Below are positions 1 through 7,630 of a stretch of DNA of 31,892 nucleotides, piece by piece; within the stretch, counting starts at the first letter, position 1; each line of letters opens with the position of its first letter. A program made the position numbers and the translations under genes. The stretch is from positions 143,604 to 175,495 of the forward strand of contig DCYS01000001.1 of assembly GCA_002331485.1 (NCBI GenBank), read 5' to 3'. The notes below the pieces were generated by a model that worked only from the letters and a program-made list of their open reading frames with translations, was not told the DNA's origin and searched no databases. This DNA is from Flavobacteriales bacterium UBA2104 (GTDB lineage: Bacteria > Bacteroidota > Bacteroidia > Flavobacteriales_D > Crocinitomicaceae).

Positions 1-496
1 TTAAACTGGGGTTATTTACCAATGCCCTGGCTATGGCAACCCGTTGTCGTTGTCCACCCGATAGTTCATTGGGTTGATGGTTTATGCGGTCGGCCAAGCC
101 AACCGTGTTCAATACTTCTTCCGCTTTTTTCTGCCTTTCCTGCTTGGGAATGCCGGCGTATATCAAAGGTAGTGCTACGTTATCGAGTGCCGTATACCTT
201 GGAAGCAAATTAAAAGTCTGGAAAACAAATCCAATTTCCTTGTTTCTGATTTCTGCCAGTTGGTCATCGATCAATTGGCTAACCTTTTGCTTGTTCAGCC
301 AATATTCTCCAGCTGTTGGCGTATCCAAACAACCCAGGATATTCATGAGAGTAGATTTTCCTGAACCTGAGGTTCCCATCAGGGCAACGTATTCACCTTT
401 ATCAATTGAAATGGTAATGCCCTTTAGTGCCTCAACCGTTTCTTTTCCTACCCTAAAATGCCTCTTTAAGCCAACTGTTTCAATTATGGTATCCAC
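1..496 (-). CDS. ABC transporter ATP-binding protein, MacB/LolD type (partial, 3' end missing)
   Basis: The reading frame on the minus strand runs off the left edge, so only the first 165 residues are present. It shows a Walker A motif (GTSGSGKST, about residue 40), a Q-loop in the context FVFQTFNLLPRYTALDN, and the signature LSGGQRQRVAIARAL just before the edge. The Q-loop wording is typical of the MacB/LolD/FtsE subfamily, whose ATPases drive permeases that extract lipoproteins or export small molecules and peptides across the envelope. Walker B and the H-loop lie outside the window. The start is taken as GTG at 496 because no ATG occurs upstream of Walker A in this frame. The partner permease is not visible and may lie further left. 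The family assignment is firm; the substrate is unknown. Confidence 0.93.
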   Translation of the reverse strand, partial: MDTIIETVGLKRHFRVGKETVEALKGITISIDKGEYVALMGTSGSGKSTLMNILGCLDTPTAGEYWLNKQKVSQLIDDQLAEIRNKEIGFVFQTFNLLPRYTALDNVALPLIYAGIPKQERQKKAEEVLNTVGLADRINHQPNELSGGQRQRVAIARALVNNPSL

Positions 497-500
497 GGTT

Positions 501-508
501 CAAAAGTA
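501..508 (-). promoter_or_regulatory. Possible -7 promoter element (TACTTTTG) for the ABC ATPase gene
   Basis: On the minus strand TACTTTTG matches the Bacteroidota -7 consensus TAnnTTTG exactly. It ends only four bases before the GTG start at 496, so a transcript starting 5-7 bases downstream would have almost no leader. The -33 position holds only a partial match. It may be coincidence. Confidence 0.35.
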
Positions 509-557
509 GGTTTATAGACTAAAACGAAAATTAAAAAAGGACTGACGGTTGTTCGGC

Positions 558-565
558 TATTTTTG
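558..565 (+). promoter_or_regulatory. Possible -7 promoter element (TATTTTTG) upstream of the EamA permease
   Basis: TATTTTTG matches TAnnTTTG and sits 55 bases before the ATG at 621. No TTTG or TTG lies at the expected distance upstream, so support is limited to the -7 element. Confidence 0.3.
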
Positions 566-620
566 CGCGAATTAAACCGGGATAATTGAAATTGGAATCA
601 AATCCAGATTCTTAGCTGAA

Positions 621-1520
621 ATGAATTGGAACATTGACACCCCTTCGAAGCAGTTTTCAACACTAGCAGTATTGGCTATTGTGTGGGGCTCGTCATTTAT
701 TTTAATGAAACGTGGTCTTGAGTTTTATTCTTCCATCCAGGTAGCTGAGTATCGATTATTTGTAGCAGGTATAAGCCTGCTGCCAATAGCACTGCGTCAT
801 TTGAATAAATTTCCTAAAAAAAGGAAGCAACAACTTGGAATCTTGTTTGTTGCCCTTTTCGGAAATTTTTTTCCAGCATTTTTATTTGCAGAGGCTCAAA
901 CTAAGTTACCTAGTGGTGTTACAGGGATGCTGAACAGTCTTGTTCCTTTATTTGCACTGATTATCGGGTTGATTGTTTTTAGAACGAAATCAGGAATTAA
1001 TCAATTTTTGGGTGTCGCCCTTGGTTTAGTTGGTGCAATTACATTAATCTATTTTACTTCCAATGGCGAACTGGGAAACATTCCATTCTCCTATTCCCTT
1101 ATGGTTGTCTCGGCAACCGTATGTTATGCTATAAGTGTAAATACCATTAAGGCCTGGTTGCACGAAGTCCCCTCCGTATTGATAACTGCTTTTGCCTTTG
1201 TTTTTCTTGGGCCATTTGTTACTGTTGGTTTGTTTGTTGAAGATTTTTGGAGCTTGCCATTTTCTTCTACTGCACATATGGGTGCACTTGGGTACCTGAC
1301 CATTTTGGGCGTGGTTGGAACGGGAGCGGCCGTGCTTTTGTTCAATCAATTAATCAAGTTTACGAGTGCTCTCTTCGCTTCATCGGTTACCTATTTAATA
1401 CCTATTGTAGCATTAGCCTGGGGGATATTGGATGGTGAGTCCATTTCCCTTTTTCAACTTGCTGGTTTGCTGTTGATACTTGGAGGAGTTTATCTGGTAA
1501 GCGTTAGAAAGACAAGTTGA
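621..1520 (+). CDS. EamA/DMT-family transporter
   Basis: This 299-residue protein is almost entirely hydrophobic, with about ten predicted membrane helices arranged as two EamA repeats. The first begins with the typical WGSSFILMKRGLEF stretch near residue 22, and the second half ends with GILDGESISLFQLAGLLLIL followed by VSVRKTS. Length and pattern fit the drug/metabolite transporter superfamily of inner-membrane exporters or exchangers, whose substrates (amino acids, metabolites) cannot be read from sequence. It is a single gene between the minus-strand ABC ATPase and the ribosomal operon. By eye it contains no GATC tetranucleotide, unlike many genes further right (see findings), which could hint at a different compositional history. 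Confidence 0.9.
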   Translation: MNWNIDTPSKQFSTLAVLAIVWGSSFILMKRGLEFYSSIQVAEYRLFVAGISLLPIALRHLNKFPKKRKQQLGILFVALFGNFFPAFLFAEAQTKLPSGVTGMLNSLVPLFALIIGLIVFRTKSGINQFLGVALGLVGAITLIYFTSNGELGNIPFSYSLMVVSATVCYAISVNTIKAWLHEVPSVLITAFAFVFLGPFVTVGLFVEDFWSLPFSSTAHMGALGYLTILGVVGTGAAVLLFNQLIKFTSALFASSVTYLIPIVALAWGILDGESISLFQLAGLLLILGGVYLVSVRKTS

Positions 1521-1572
1521 AACCGCGATATCATGGTTATTGTTACCATATTTGAATAGGGTTAAAAACCCG

Positions 1573-1603
1573 CTTGTTTCAATTAAAAAAAGAATTACTT
1601 TTG
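1573..1603 (+). promoter_or_regulatory. Promoter of the rplU-rpmA operon (CTTG-N19-TACTTTTG)
   Basis: The -7 element TACTTTTG (1596-1603) matches TAnnTTTG, and CTTG (1573-1576) lies exactly 19 bases upstream, the spacing known for Bacteroidota primary-sigma promoters. Transcription would begin near 1609, leaving a leader of about 37 bases before the rplU ATG at 1646. Confidence 0.75.
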
Positions 1604-1645
1604 CCGTCCGAATTTTTTCGGGTGATAAATAATTAAAATTTAACG

Positions 1646-1957
1646 ATGTACGCAATTGTAGAGATAGCAGGGCAACAATTCAAAGTTGAAAAAGATCAGC
1701 GTGTATTTGTTAACCGTTTGGATGCAAAAGAAGGAGCGAAAGTAGATTTCGACCGTGTTCTTTTAACGGATGACAAAGGGAAAGTGAACGTTGGCGCCCC
1801 GGCTATAGATGGTGCAAAAGTTTCTGCAAAAGTAGAACGTCACCTGAAAGGAGATAAAGTAATCGTCTTCAAAAAGAAAAGAAGAAAAGGTTATAAAAAG
1901 AAAAACGGACATCGTCAGTATATGACTGAATTGACGATCACTGGAATTAAAGGTTAA
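1646..1957 (+). CDS. rplU: 50S ribosomal protein L21
   Basis: The 103-residue product has the L21 N-terminus (MYAIVEIAGQQFKVEKDQ) and the basic RNA-binding segment near residues 74-92 containing KKKRRKGYKKKNGHRQ, followed by TELTITGI. L21 binds 23S rRNA in the large subunit. Length is normal for the family. It is the first gene of the conserved rplU-rpmA pair, with rpmA beginning 47 bases downstream, and it has a well-formed promoter just upstream. Nothing unusual was seen. Confidence 0.98.
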   Translation: MYAIVEIAGQQFKVEKDQRVFVNRLDAKEGAKVDFDRVLLTDDKGKVNVGAPAIDGAKVSAKVERHLKGDKVIVFKKKRRKGYKKKNGHRQYMTELTITGIKG

Positions 1958-2004
1958 TCAAGTTACTTTAACGTAAGTTAGAATAACATAAAAATTTTAA
2001 TACG

Positions 2005-2274
2005 ATGGCACATAAAAAAGGAGTCGGAAGTTCGAAAAACGGTAGAGAGTCAGAAAGCAAACGCCTTGGAGTAAAGATCTTCGGTGGACAGGCTGCTATC
2101 GCTGGAAACATCATCGTTCGTCAGCGTGGTACTAAGCACCACCCAGGACTTAATGTAGGTAAAGGTAAAGATGATACGCTTTACGCTTTGACTGACGGAG
2201 TTGTAGAATTCAGAAAAAAGAAAAACAATCGTTCTTTTGTTTCAGTTGTTCCTTTCGAGGATGCTGAGGCATAA
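2005..2274 (+). CDS. rpmA: 50S ribosomal protein L27
   Basis: The 89-residue product starts MAHKKGVGSSKNGRES and contains the L27 core IIVRQRGTKHHPGLNVG. L27 reaches towards the peptidyl-transferase centre of the large ribosomal subunit. The N-terminus begins directly with the mature MAHKKG form and has no cleavable extension of the Firmicutes type. It follows rplU with 47 bases between them and is closed by a strong intrinsic terminator at 2295-2325, so the two genes form one transcription unit. Confidence 0.98.
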   Translation: MAHKKGVGSSKNGRESESKRLGVKIFGGQAAIAGNIIVRQRGTKHHPGLNVGKGKDDTLYALTDGVVEFRKKKNNRSFVSVVPFEDAEA

Positions 2275-2294
2275 ATAGAACTCATTTGATATTT

Positions 2295-2325
2295 AAGCCA
2301 CTCCCTTTCGGAGTGGCTTTTTTTT
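2295..2325 (+). terminator. Intrinsic terminator of rplU-rpmA
   Basis: A perfect 10-bp stem (AAGCCACTCC at 2295-2304 with GGAGTGGCTT at 2310-2319), a CTTTC loop, and an eight-base T run (2318-2325) lie 20 bases after the rpmA stop codon. Confidence 0.95.
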
Positions 2326-2359
2326 GCTTGATATTTTATATCTTTCAAGAAAAAAACAC

Positions 2360-3061
2360 ATGAAAAAATTGCTATCCACTATTTTTATTACTCTAGGTGT
2401 ATTTTATTCAAGTGCTCAATGCACTGTAACACTTAACCCATCGACGATCAAGGTAACTCAAGATTCCACAATCGCAACAAACCTTGGGGCTAATCAATAC
2501 TATTTGGTCTGTGCAGGGGTTACTCTAAGCTATGATGGAACACAAAGTGCAGATGTCACTTATTACCTTGAGGATGCTGCTAAAGTTATCTCACTCGTTT
2601 CTCATGAAGCTACACTTTACATGAAGAGACTATCTTCCATTGACGCAAATTACAGTCAATCGGGACAATGGGCTATAACCACTAACGTATGGCATGATCC
2701 TTCTGCCACGTTTGAGGATTACATTCAGGGATCTAACTTTAATGAATGTACTGACGTAGTGTTTAACTATGGTTCTGTCGGAAGTTGCAATGCAACCTCT
2801 GGCTTGGAACAAGAAAAAGAGTTATTTACTTTCAATTCATACCCAAATCCGGCAAAAGACCAAATAACGATCGAAACGAATTCTAATACTGAAAAAACCA
2901 TCAGCATAACAACTGTACTTGGTCAAGAAGTATTTAAGACATCGAATAACCTTAAAACAACAAAAGTTGATTTACAGTCGTTAAAAGAAGGTACGTATTT
3001 CATAACGATGCAAACATCCCATGGGGATAAAAAGATGAAGAAATTAATCATTACGAAATAA
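2360..3061 (+). CDS. Secreted protein with T9SS type A sorting domain
   Basis: A 233-residue protein with a Sec signal peptide (MKKLLSTIFITLGVFYSSAQ, cleavage after about residue 20), a central region of about 130 residues that I do not recognise, and a C-terminal T9SS type A domain. That domain is recognisable from YPNPAKDQITIE, LGQEVF, LKEGTYFITM and the terminal basic stretch KKLIITK. Such proteins cross the outer membrane through the type IX system and are released or anchored after the tail is removed. The start at 2360 is chosen over an in-frame codon at 2324 because only the later ATG gives a clean signal peptide and because 2324 lies in the preceding terminator's T run. A lipoprotein gene follows after 5 bases. 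Confidence 0.88.
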   Translation: MKKLLSTIFITLGVFYSSAQCTVTLNPSTIKVTQDSTIATNLGANQYYLVCAGVTLSYDGTQSADVTYYLEDAAKVISLVSHEATLYMKRLSSIDANYSQSGQWAITTNVWHDPSATFEDYIQGSNFNECTDVVFNYGSVGSCNATSGLEQEKELFTFNSYPNPAKDQITIETNSNTEKTISITTVLGQEVFKTSNNLKTTKVDLQSLKEGTYFITMQTSHGDKKMKKLIITK

Positions 3062-3066
3062 AATAT

Positions 3067-3459
3067 ATGAAACGGAAGAACTTCAAATATTTAATCTTGG
3101 TTATATCCATTTTCTTTCTCGGTGCCTGCAGCGTTCAGGAACTGGAGAAGTATAATGAGGATTTCAAAGGTGATTGGCGTTCTTCCGTTTATTACTCACC
3201 ACAAGCTGGTGATTCCATTCGTAATTATCTCAAAGTTGATGGATCGAATAGCGCATTCGGCCTTTTATGTGATAAAAGCACTGCTTTTGATGGATGCTTG
3301 TACTATCAACAGGGAAAAGCTAAATACAATAAAGCTAGCAAGGGCTTGCAGATTGGAAACTCGGTTCAAAACATCTATCAGATCGATCAAGAACCTTTTA
3401 TCAATAGTGATGGAGTATGGGAAATGTTGATCGACAGCATATCCTATTTCAAATACTGA
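3067..3459 (+). CDS. Small lipoprotein of unknown function
   Basis: A 130-residue protein with a signal peptide ending in a lipobox (FFLGAC, Cys about residue 21), so it should be lipid-anchored. The mature part (VQELEKYNEDFKGDWRSSVYY onwards) has two later Cys residues (LLCDK, GCLYY) that might pair. I recognise no family. It starts 5 bases after the T9SS cargo gene and is probably co-transcribed with it. It converges on rlmH with three bases between the stop codons and no visible terminator. Confidence 0.75.
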   Translation: MKRKNFKYLILVISIFFLGACSVQELEKYNEDFKGDWRSSVYYSPQAGDSIRNYLKVDGSNSAFGLLCDKSTAFDGCLYYQQGKAKYNKASKGLQIGNSVQNIYQIDQEPFINSDGVWEMLIDSISYFKY

Positions 3460-3462
3460 TCG

Positions 3463-3936
3463 TTATTGATGATGATATGGCTCACCCTTTAGGATGGTCA
3501 TTGCTCGATATACCTGCTCAAAGAAGATCATCCTTATCATCTGGTGAGAAAATGTCATTTCACTTAAAGCAAGTTTACTATTCGCTCTCTTATACACATC
3601 ATCATGGAATCCATACGGACCTCCAATTATAAAAACGAGCGTTTGCCCTCCATGAATAAAATGCTGTTCTAAATGCTTCGCAAACTTTACGGATGAATAT
3701 GATCGACCATTCTCATCCAGTAATTCAACATGATCCGTTGAAGCTATTTTGGATAATATATTTTTTGATTCTTCTCGCTTGATCTCTTCTTCGGATCGTT
3801 TCTTAGCATTCTTAACATCTGGAAGTTCGATAACCTCTAGATTGAGGTAGCGTTTCAAGCGTTTTTTATATTCCTTCTCACCTTCGAGGAGGAACGTCTT
3901 TTTGGTTTTACCTACAACGATGAGTTTAACTTTCAT
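3463..3936 (-). CDS. rlmH: 23S rRNA (pseudouridine1915-N3)-methyltransferase RlmH
   Basis: The 157-residue product begins MKVKLIVVGKTKK and carries the SPOUT-fold S-adenosylmethionine knot FIIGGPYGF (about residues 102-110), then LSEMTFSHQMIRMIFFEQVYRA and the conserved end LKGEPYHH. RlmH methylates pseudouridine 1915 in helix 69 of 23S rRNA on assembled 70S ribosomes. Length is normal. Its ATG overlaps the stop codon of the upstream DUF4783 gene by one base (TAATG), so the two are translationally coupled. Confidence 0.97.
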   Translation of the reverse strand: MKVKLIVVGKTKKTFLLEGEKEYKKRLKRYLNLEVIELPDVKNAKKRSEEEIKREESKNILSKIASTDHVELLDENGRSYSSVKFAKHLEQHFIHGGQTLVFIIGGPYGFHDDVYKRANSKLALSEMTFSHQMIRMIFFEQVYRAMTILKGEPYHHQ

Positions 3937-4316
3937 TAGTTCTCAGCAATAGCAATGGATTCAATTGCAAATTCTTCACGTTGTTTTTTCATCTTAATAC
4001 TTACTCTAAAAACTTTGTCGGAGTAGTATTTTCCTACAGCAAATGATGTTGCTCCAGATTCTTTCCCTTTAAAATCAAAGTCAAATGATTTCGGCGGATG
4101 CTTTTTAAAGAAGTTTTTTAACACCTGAGTTCCCTGAGACTTACTGTAAACGCCTTCTTTCCCATCAATGGAAATAAGAACCTTTGATTTCCCAAGTGAC
4201 ATTATTTTTTCTGCATTGCTCGTCTCGAACGCTTTCTCGATATCATCAAAAGGAATCGACATTATCGAAGCGATCGTAAATATTAAACTCAGTATCGATG
4301 TAAGTAATAAATTCAT
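3936..4316 (-). CDS. DUF4783-like exported protein
   Basis: A 126-residue protein with an N-terminal hydrophobic segment (LLLTSILSLIFTIASIMS) that should act as a signal peptide, followed by a small mixed alpha/beta domain. Motifs such as DDIEKAF..SNAEKIMSL, GVYSKSQGTQVLKNFFKKHPPKSF and VGKYYSDKVFRVSIKM fit the DUF4783 family of Bacteroidota, which has an NTF2/SnoaL-like size and pattern. Function is unknown. It overlaps rlmH by one base and lies 43 bases after the next upstream lipoprotein gene, all on the same strand. Family recognition is from memory of the pattern, not from a search. Confidence 0.75.
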   Translation of the reverse strand: MNLLLTSILSLIFTIASIMSIPFDDIEKAFETSNAEKIMSLGKSKVLISIDGKEGVYSKSQGTQVLKNFFKKHPPKSFDFDFKGKESGATSFAVGKYYSDKVFRVSIKMKKQREEFAIESIAIAEN

Positions 4317-4359
4317 GTTTTAGCTTTTAAACGCTCAAAGAAATCAACAAATATTATGC

Positions 4360-5112
4360 CTATTCGGTAACACCTTTCACTACAGGGCCTTGAGCAAATT
4401 CTTTCCACCACTCATTCGACAATATGCGTTGCAACTTAAAGTGAATTTTTTGATCCACTGTATACCACTCTGTCAGACCGAAACCTTTTGCATAAACACG
4501 ATAGATCTCGACCGTATTCGAACTCCCTTTTTCATTAAAAGGATTTACAAATGATAGTGTTACTTCATCTAAAACTTTTATCGCTTTGGTCTTCTCTCCA
4601 AAGATCTCATAGTCAAAACGTTCCTCTACCGTTTTTTTCGATTTGTATACTCCCACTAATGAGTCAATGTGTGCGGGGAAATCAGAAATAAAAACAGCTT
4701 CGTCATCTTCATTAACAGGATACAGCGAGGATGAAGTCAATTTAGCCTGACGCTTTTTACCTTGAGCATCAACGATCATATGATCAGAGATCGATAGATT
4801 GTCATCCAGATCATAAGTGAATCCTTCTGTAATTCTAAATTCCGCATTGTAACGTTCAACGATCAGATCGTTTTTATCCTTTGTCTTCAATCTGAAAATG
4901 CGGTAAAACTTTTCATCTACCGGTCTATTTTCATCAGCATAAACATAGATATAAGGATTCAGGCTATCCGAAGGAAAAAAGTAATCTCTAATTCTATCCT
5001 TCTGATCTTCCGATGCAGTAATATTCGATTCACTACTATCACCACCACATCCAAAAGAAAGCAAGATCAAAACTGAAAACAACACTGAAAGATATACTGA
5101 TCGATTCATCAT
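4360..5112 (-). CDS. Lipoprotein of unknown function
   Basis: A 250-residue protein with a signal peptide and lipobox (LLSFGCGGDSSESN, Cys about residue 22). The mature part is rich in charged residues and beta-strand-like segments, and I recognise no domain. The start is set at ATG 5112, which overlaps the TGA of the upstream pseudouridine synthase gene by one base (TGATG). A TTG one codon earlier (5115) and an ATG one codon later are alternatives that do not affect the mature protein. It sits in a same-strand run with yraN, the pseudouridine synthase, DUF4783 and rlmH. Confidence 0.8.
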   Translation of the reverse strand: MMNRSVYLSVLFSVLILLSFGCGGDSSESNITASEDQKDRIRDYFFPSDSLNPYIYVYADENRPVDEKFYRIFRLKTKDKNDLIVERYNAEFRITEGFTYDLDDNLSISDHMIVDAQGKKRQAKLTSSSLYPVNEDDEAVFISDFPAHIDSLVGVYKSKKTVEERFDYEIFGEKTKAIKVLDEVTLSFVNPFNEKGSSNTVEIYRVYAKGFGLTEWYTVDQKIHFKLQRILSNEWWKEFAQGPVVKGVTE

Positions 5113-5981
5113 CAACTCATTTTAAGAAATCCAACTTCTTTTTCATCCAGATGTCTGTAATTCCCTCGTGGAAGATCTTTTTTCGTTAAACCAGCAAACT
5201 CTACACGGTCGATCTTCACGATCTCATACCCCATCTTTCCAAACATAAGTTTAACGGTATTACTCTTGCTTGACAGAATAGCAACACCGACTTCTCTGTG
5301 CGATTTACCTTCAATAAAACTTGCCTGTTCAGCTGAGAACATATGATCGTCAACATACAAACCAGACGTTAACTGAGCCAGATCTTCTGGTTGAACGATC
5401 TTGTCTAAGGTAACATGAAAAAGTTGAGCAACCTTGAACTTCGGATGCGTCAATTTCTTTTCCATATCCGTATCGTTGGTATAAAGAATCAAACCTGTAG
5501 CCGACTTATCCATCTTTCCTACCGGGAAAATATTTTCTTTACACGCATTCTTCACCAAGTTGACAGCTCCGTCTTTACCCATTGACATCAAGGAGAATCC
5601 TTTTGGTTTATTGAGAAGGACGTATCTCTTTTTCTCAGGATTAATTGATATCCCGTCGTATTTAACATTGTCCGAAGGCGAGACTTTGTAGCCTAATTCA
5701 GTGACGATCTCACCATTTACTGAAACAACGCCAGATGCGATCAAGGTGTCTGCCTCTCTTCGAGAACAGATCCCTGCATTTGATAAGAACTTATTCAAAC
5801 GGATCTTATCCGAAAACTTAGGAAGTGGTTCTCCTTTTGGAGTCCGCTTACGCTTTGGAAGTCCAGCTGTTTTTGGCTTTCCTTCACCGCGCAAGGTATA
5901 CTTCCCTTTTTTAAATTGAGACTTACCTTTTCCTGATCCTTTTCTGCCTTTATTACCGCTATTTCCTTTTCCTCTACTCAT
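5112..5981 (-). CDS. RsuA/RluB/RluF-family pseudouridine synthase with long basic N-terminal tail
   Basis: The 289-residue product has a Gly/Lys/Arg-rich tail (residues 1-56), an S4 RNA-binding domain (about 57-105: RLNKFLSNAGICSRREADTLI) and a catalytic domain with LLNKPKG (123-129) and FPVGKMDKSATGLILYTND (152-170). The presumed catalytic Asp is D158, in GKMD where the family usually has GRLD, so the usual Arg is Lys here. The loop after LLNKPKG also lacks the common DPxGRxTV stretch. Members isomerise uridine to pseudouridine in rRNA, but which site this one modifies cannot be told. Basic tails are frequent in Bacteroidota homologues. A good -7 element lies at 6000-6007, and the gene overlaps the following lipoprotein gene. 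Confidence 0.88.
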   Translation of the reverse strand: MSRGKGNSGNKGRKGSGKGKSQFKKGKYTLRGEGKPKTAGLPKRKRTPKGEPLPKFSDKIRLNKFLSNAGICSRREADTLIASGVVSVNGEIVTELGYKVSPSDNVKYDGISINPEKKRYVLLNKPKGFSLMSMGKDGAVNLVKNACKENIFPVGKMDKSATGLILYTNDTDMEKKLTHPKFKVAQLFHVTLDKIVQPEDLAQLTSGLYVDDHMFSAEQASFIEGKSHREVGVAILSSKSNTVKLMFGKMGYEIVKIDRVEFAGLTKKDLPRGNYRHLDEKEVGFLKMS

Positions 5982-5999
5982 CTTCCTTCAAATCTAGTG

Positions 6000-6007
6000 C
6001 AAAGATA
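6000..6007 (-). promoter_or_regulatory. -7 promoter element (TATCTTTG) for the pseudouridine synthase operon
   Basis: TATCTTTG on the minus strand matches TAnnTTTG and lies 18 bases before the ATG at 5981. The -33 position, 19 bases upstream, reads ACTG, a partial match. The genes from 5981 to 3463 overlap or are closely spaced and could be read from here. Confidence 0.55.
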
Positions 6008-6048
6008 AGGAAAGACAATCGATAAACAGTTGAACCTCTGTTTAAAAC

Positions 6049-6408
6049 TTATAGCATCGGATAAAATGCATCTTCAATATGTTCGATGAATGTCCCTTTT
6101 GAATTGTGTACGATCGATATAATATCAAACCGCGCTTCTTTGTCGATATCTTTGGAGCAAATGTAATGATGAGCACATTTCACGATCTGACGTTGCTTGT
6201 GTTTTGTTACCGCTTTCCAGGGAGGACCAATTTGGGCTGTTTGTCTTGTTTTAACTTCGATGAATATCAAAGTTGAATCATCTTCACAAATTAGATCTAC
6301 CTCATTGCGCTGATACCGGTAATTCTTTGAGATCACCTTGTACTTGTTTTCAATCAAAAATTGGAGTGCAAAACGCTCTCCCAGATCACCTAGTTCTTTT
6401 GTGGTCAT
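6049..6408 (-). CDS. yraN: YraN/UPF0102 family protein (endonuclease-like fold)
   Basis: The 119-residue product matches the UPF0102 family in length and pattern: LGDLGERFALQFL, KNYRYQRNEVDLICED, FIEVKTRQ and RFDIISI. The residues E36, D38, E51 and K53 correspond to the PD-(D/E)XK nuclease-type metal site. The usual Gly of GEIDLI is Asn here. The biochemical role in bacteria is poorly defined, and a role in DNA or RNA processing is inferred from the fold. It is 67 bases upstream of the pseudouridine synthase gene, which appears to have its own promoter, and is divergent from the exonuclease gene. Confidence 0.9.
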   Translation of the reverse strand: MTTKELGDLGERFALQFLIENKYKVISKNYRYQRNEVDLICEDDSTLIFIEVKTRQTAQIGPPWKAVTKHKQRQIVKCAHHYICSKDIDKEARFDIISIVHNSKGTFIEHIEDAFYPML

Positions 6409-6513
6409 TTGAATAATTTAAGTGGTTGTTTATGTAGAAGATAAGAATAAATTTTATCAAATCCCCATTCCTGAAAATGTTTGTTTTACTTATCTTCGAA
6501 TAAAATCAATACT

Positions 6514-7233
6514 ATGCTCGATAAAGTACAATTGGATAAGATCTTGTTTCTCGACATCGAAACAGTTCCACAGGTTTACAACTTTGAGGATCTGGATGAA
6601 ACCACCGCACAATTATTTGATCATAAGACGAGATTTCAACAGAAAGACGGAAAACCAGTTGATGAGATCTACAATGAAAGAGGAGGAATTCTCGCAGAAT
6701 TTGGTAAGATCGTTTGCATTTCCTGTGGATTCGTCAACATTACACATACAGGAAAGGAAATTCGCATGAAGTCTTTCTATCACGACGATGAAGAAACACT
6801 GCTGAAACAATTTGCAAACATGCTTGACAGTCATTTCAGCTCTCCATATCATCTGCTTTGTGGACACAATGGTAAAGAGTTTGACTTCCCTTATATTGCC
6901 AGAAGAATGTTGATTCACGGTTTAAAACTACCTCGTGCACTTGACATTGCGGGTAAAAAGCCTTGGGAAGTTCAGCACCTGGATACATTAGAATTGTGGA
7001 AGTTTGGTGATTATAAACATTTCACATCATTACCTTTGCTCTGTCATATCTTCAAAATCCCAACACCAAAGGATGATATTTCTGGCGCTGATGTAGCCCG
7101 AGTTTACTTTGAAGAAAATGATCTTGAACGAATTAAAGTTTATTGCGAAAAAGACGTAGTTGCGTTGATTCAACTATTTTTAAAAATGAAAGGTGATGCA
7201 CTGGTTGACGAAGGCGACATTATTTACTCTTAG
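6514..7233 (+). CDS. 3'-5' exonuclease related to the DNA polymerase B exonuclease domain
   Basis: The 239-residue protein carries all three DEDDy-type motifs: ExoI LFLDIETVP (D14, E16), ExoII GHNGKEFDFPYIARR (D124) and ExoIII YCEKDVVAL (Y210, D214). These coordinate two metal ions for 3' nucleotide removal. The pattern fits the stand-alone PolB-like exonuclease family found in Bacteroidota, probably acting on DNA ends during repair, although the substrate is inferred. ATG at 6514 was chosen because the family begins shortly before the ExoI strand. An in-frame TTG at 6481 adds 11 unlikely residues. Its last 38 bases overlap the next gene in another frame. Confidence 0.9.
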   Translation: MLDKVQLDKILFLDIETVPQVYNFEDLDETTAQLFDHKTRFQQKDGKPVDEIYNERGGILAEFGKIVCISCGFVNITHTGKEIRMKSFYHDDEETLLKQFANMLDSHFSSPYHLLCGHNGKEFDFPYIARRMLIHGLKLPRALDIAGKKPWEVQHLDTLELWKFGDYKHFTSLPLLCHIFKIPTPKDDISGADVARVYFEENDLERIKVYCEKDVVALIQLFLKMKGDALVDEGDIIYS

Positions 7234-7630
7234 TGGTTTAGTATTGATTTCATGTGAAAATGAAAAAACGATCAGCGAACCAGAAAAACCTGATAATACG
7301 GTTCTAGTTGACAGCATTATTCAACTGAGTCTTAACTGGAATGATAGCACCTTAGTTCATATGGATCGTTTAGGGGAAAAGATAAAATCTCCCTTTACCT
7401 ACCACTCAAGCTATGAAGAATTTAACTTTAATGGTATTTCGATCTCATCGGAAAAGAGGAGTGATCTAAAAGGAATCCTGAAACTTGATCGGAATGAAAC
7501 GTATAACTGTTCTGAATTCAAAGATTACAAAGTCTGTCTAAAACAACTTAAGGACGGTTCTCAACTGCGATTGAGTATTAAACCTCATCCGACAAGAAAG
7601 TGGGTTTTCACTTTAGAAAGGATCAATTAG
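7196..7630 (+). CDS. Small lipoprotein overlapping the exonuclease gene
   Basis: A 144-residue protein with signal peptide and lipobox (MHWLTKATLFTLSGLVLISC, Cys about residue 20). The remainder is a short charged domain with two Cys (NCSEF, VCLKQ) and no family I recognise. The ATG at 7196 lies inside the exonuclease coding region, and the first 13 codons are read in a second frame. A GTG one codon earlier is an alternative. The signal peptide is encoded mostly within the overlap, which supports the long start. It converges on the STAS-like gene, with which it overlaps by 8 bases. Confidence 0.75.
   Translation: MHWLTKATLFTLSGLVLISCENEKTISEPEKPDNTVLVDSIIQLSLNWNDSTLVHMDRLGEKIKSPFTYHSSYEEFNFNGISISSEKRSDLKGILKLDRNETYNCSEFKDYKVCLKQLKDGSQLRLSIKPHPTRKWVFTLERIN

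Noticed and set aside
84..509. Plus-strand open frame of 141 codons
   Set aside because: It is the shadow of the minus-strand ABC ATPase, which shows Walker A, Q-loop and LSGGQ in the opposite frame.
1559..1571. Hairpin GGGTT-AAA-AACCC after the EamA gene as a terminator
   Set aside because: Only five base pairs and no T run follows. It overlaps the start of the rplU promoter region, so termination is not convincing.
2331..2346. TATCTTTC as a promoter for the small T9SS cargo gene
   Set aside because: Last base of the -7 element differs and no TTG lies at a suitable distance; the nearest is 8-12 bases away.
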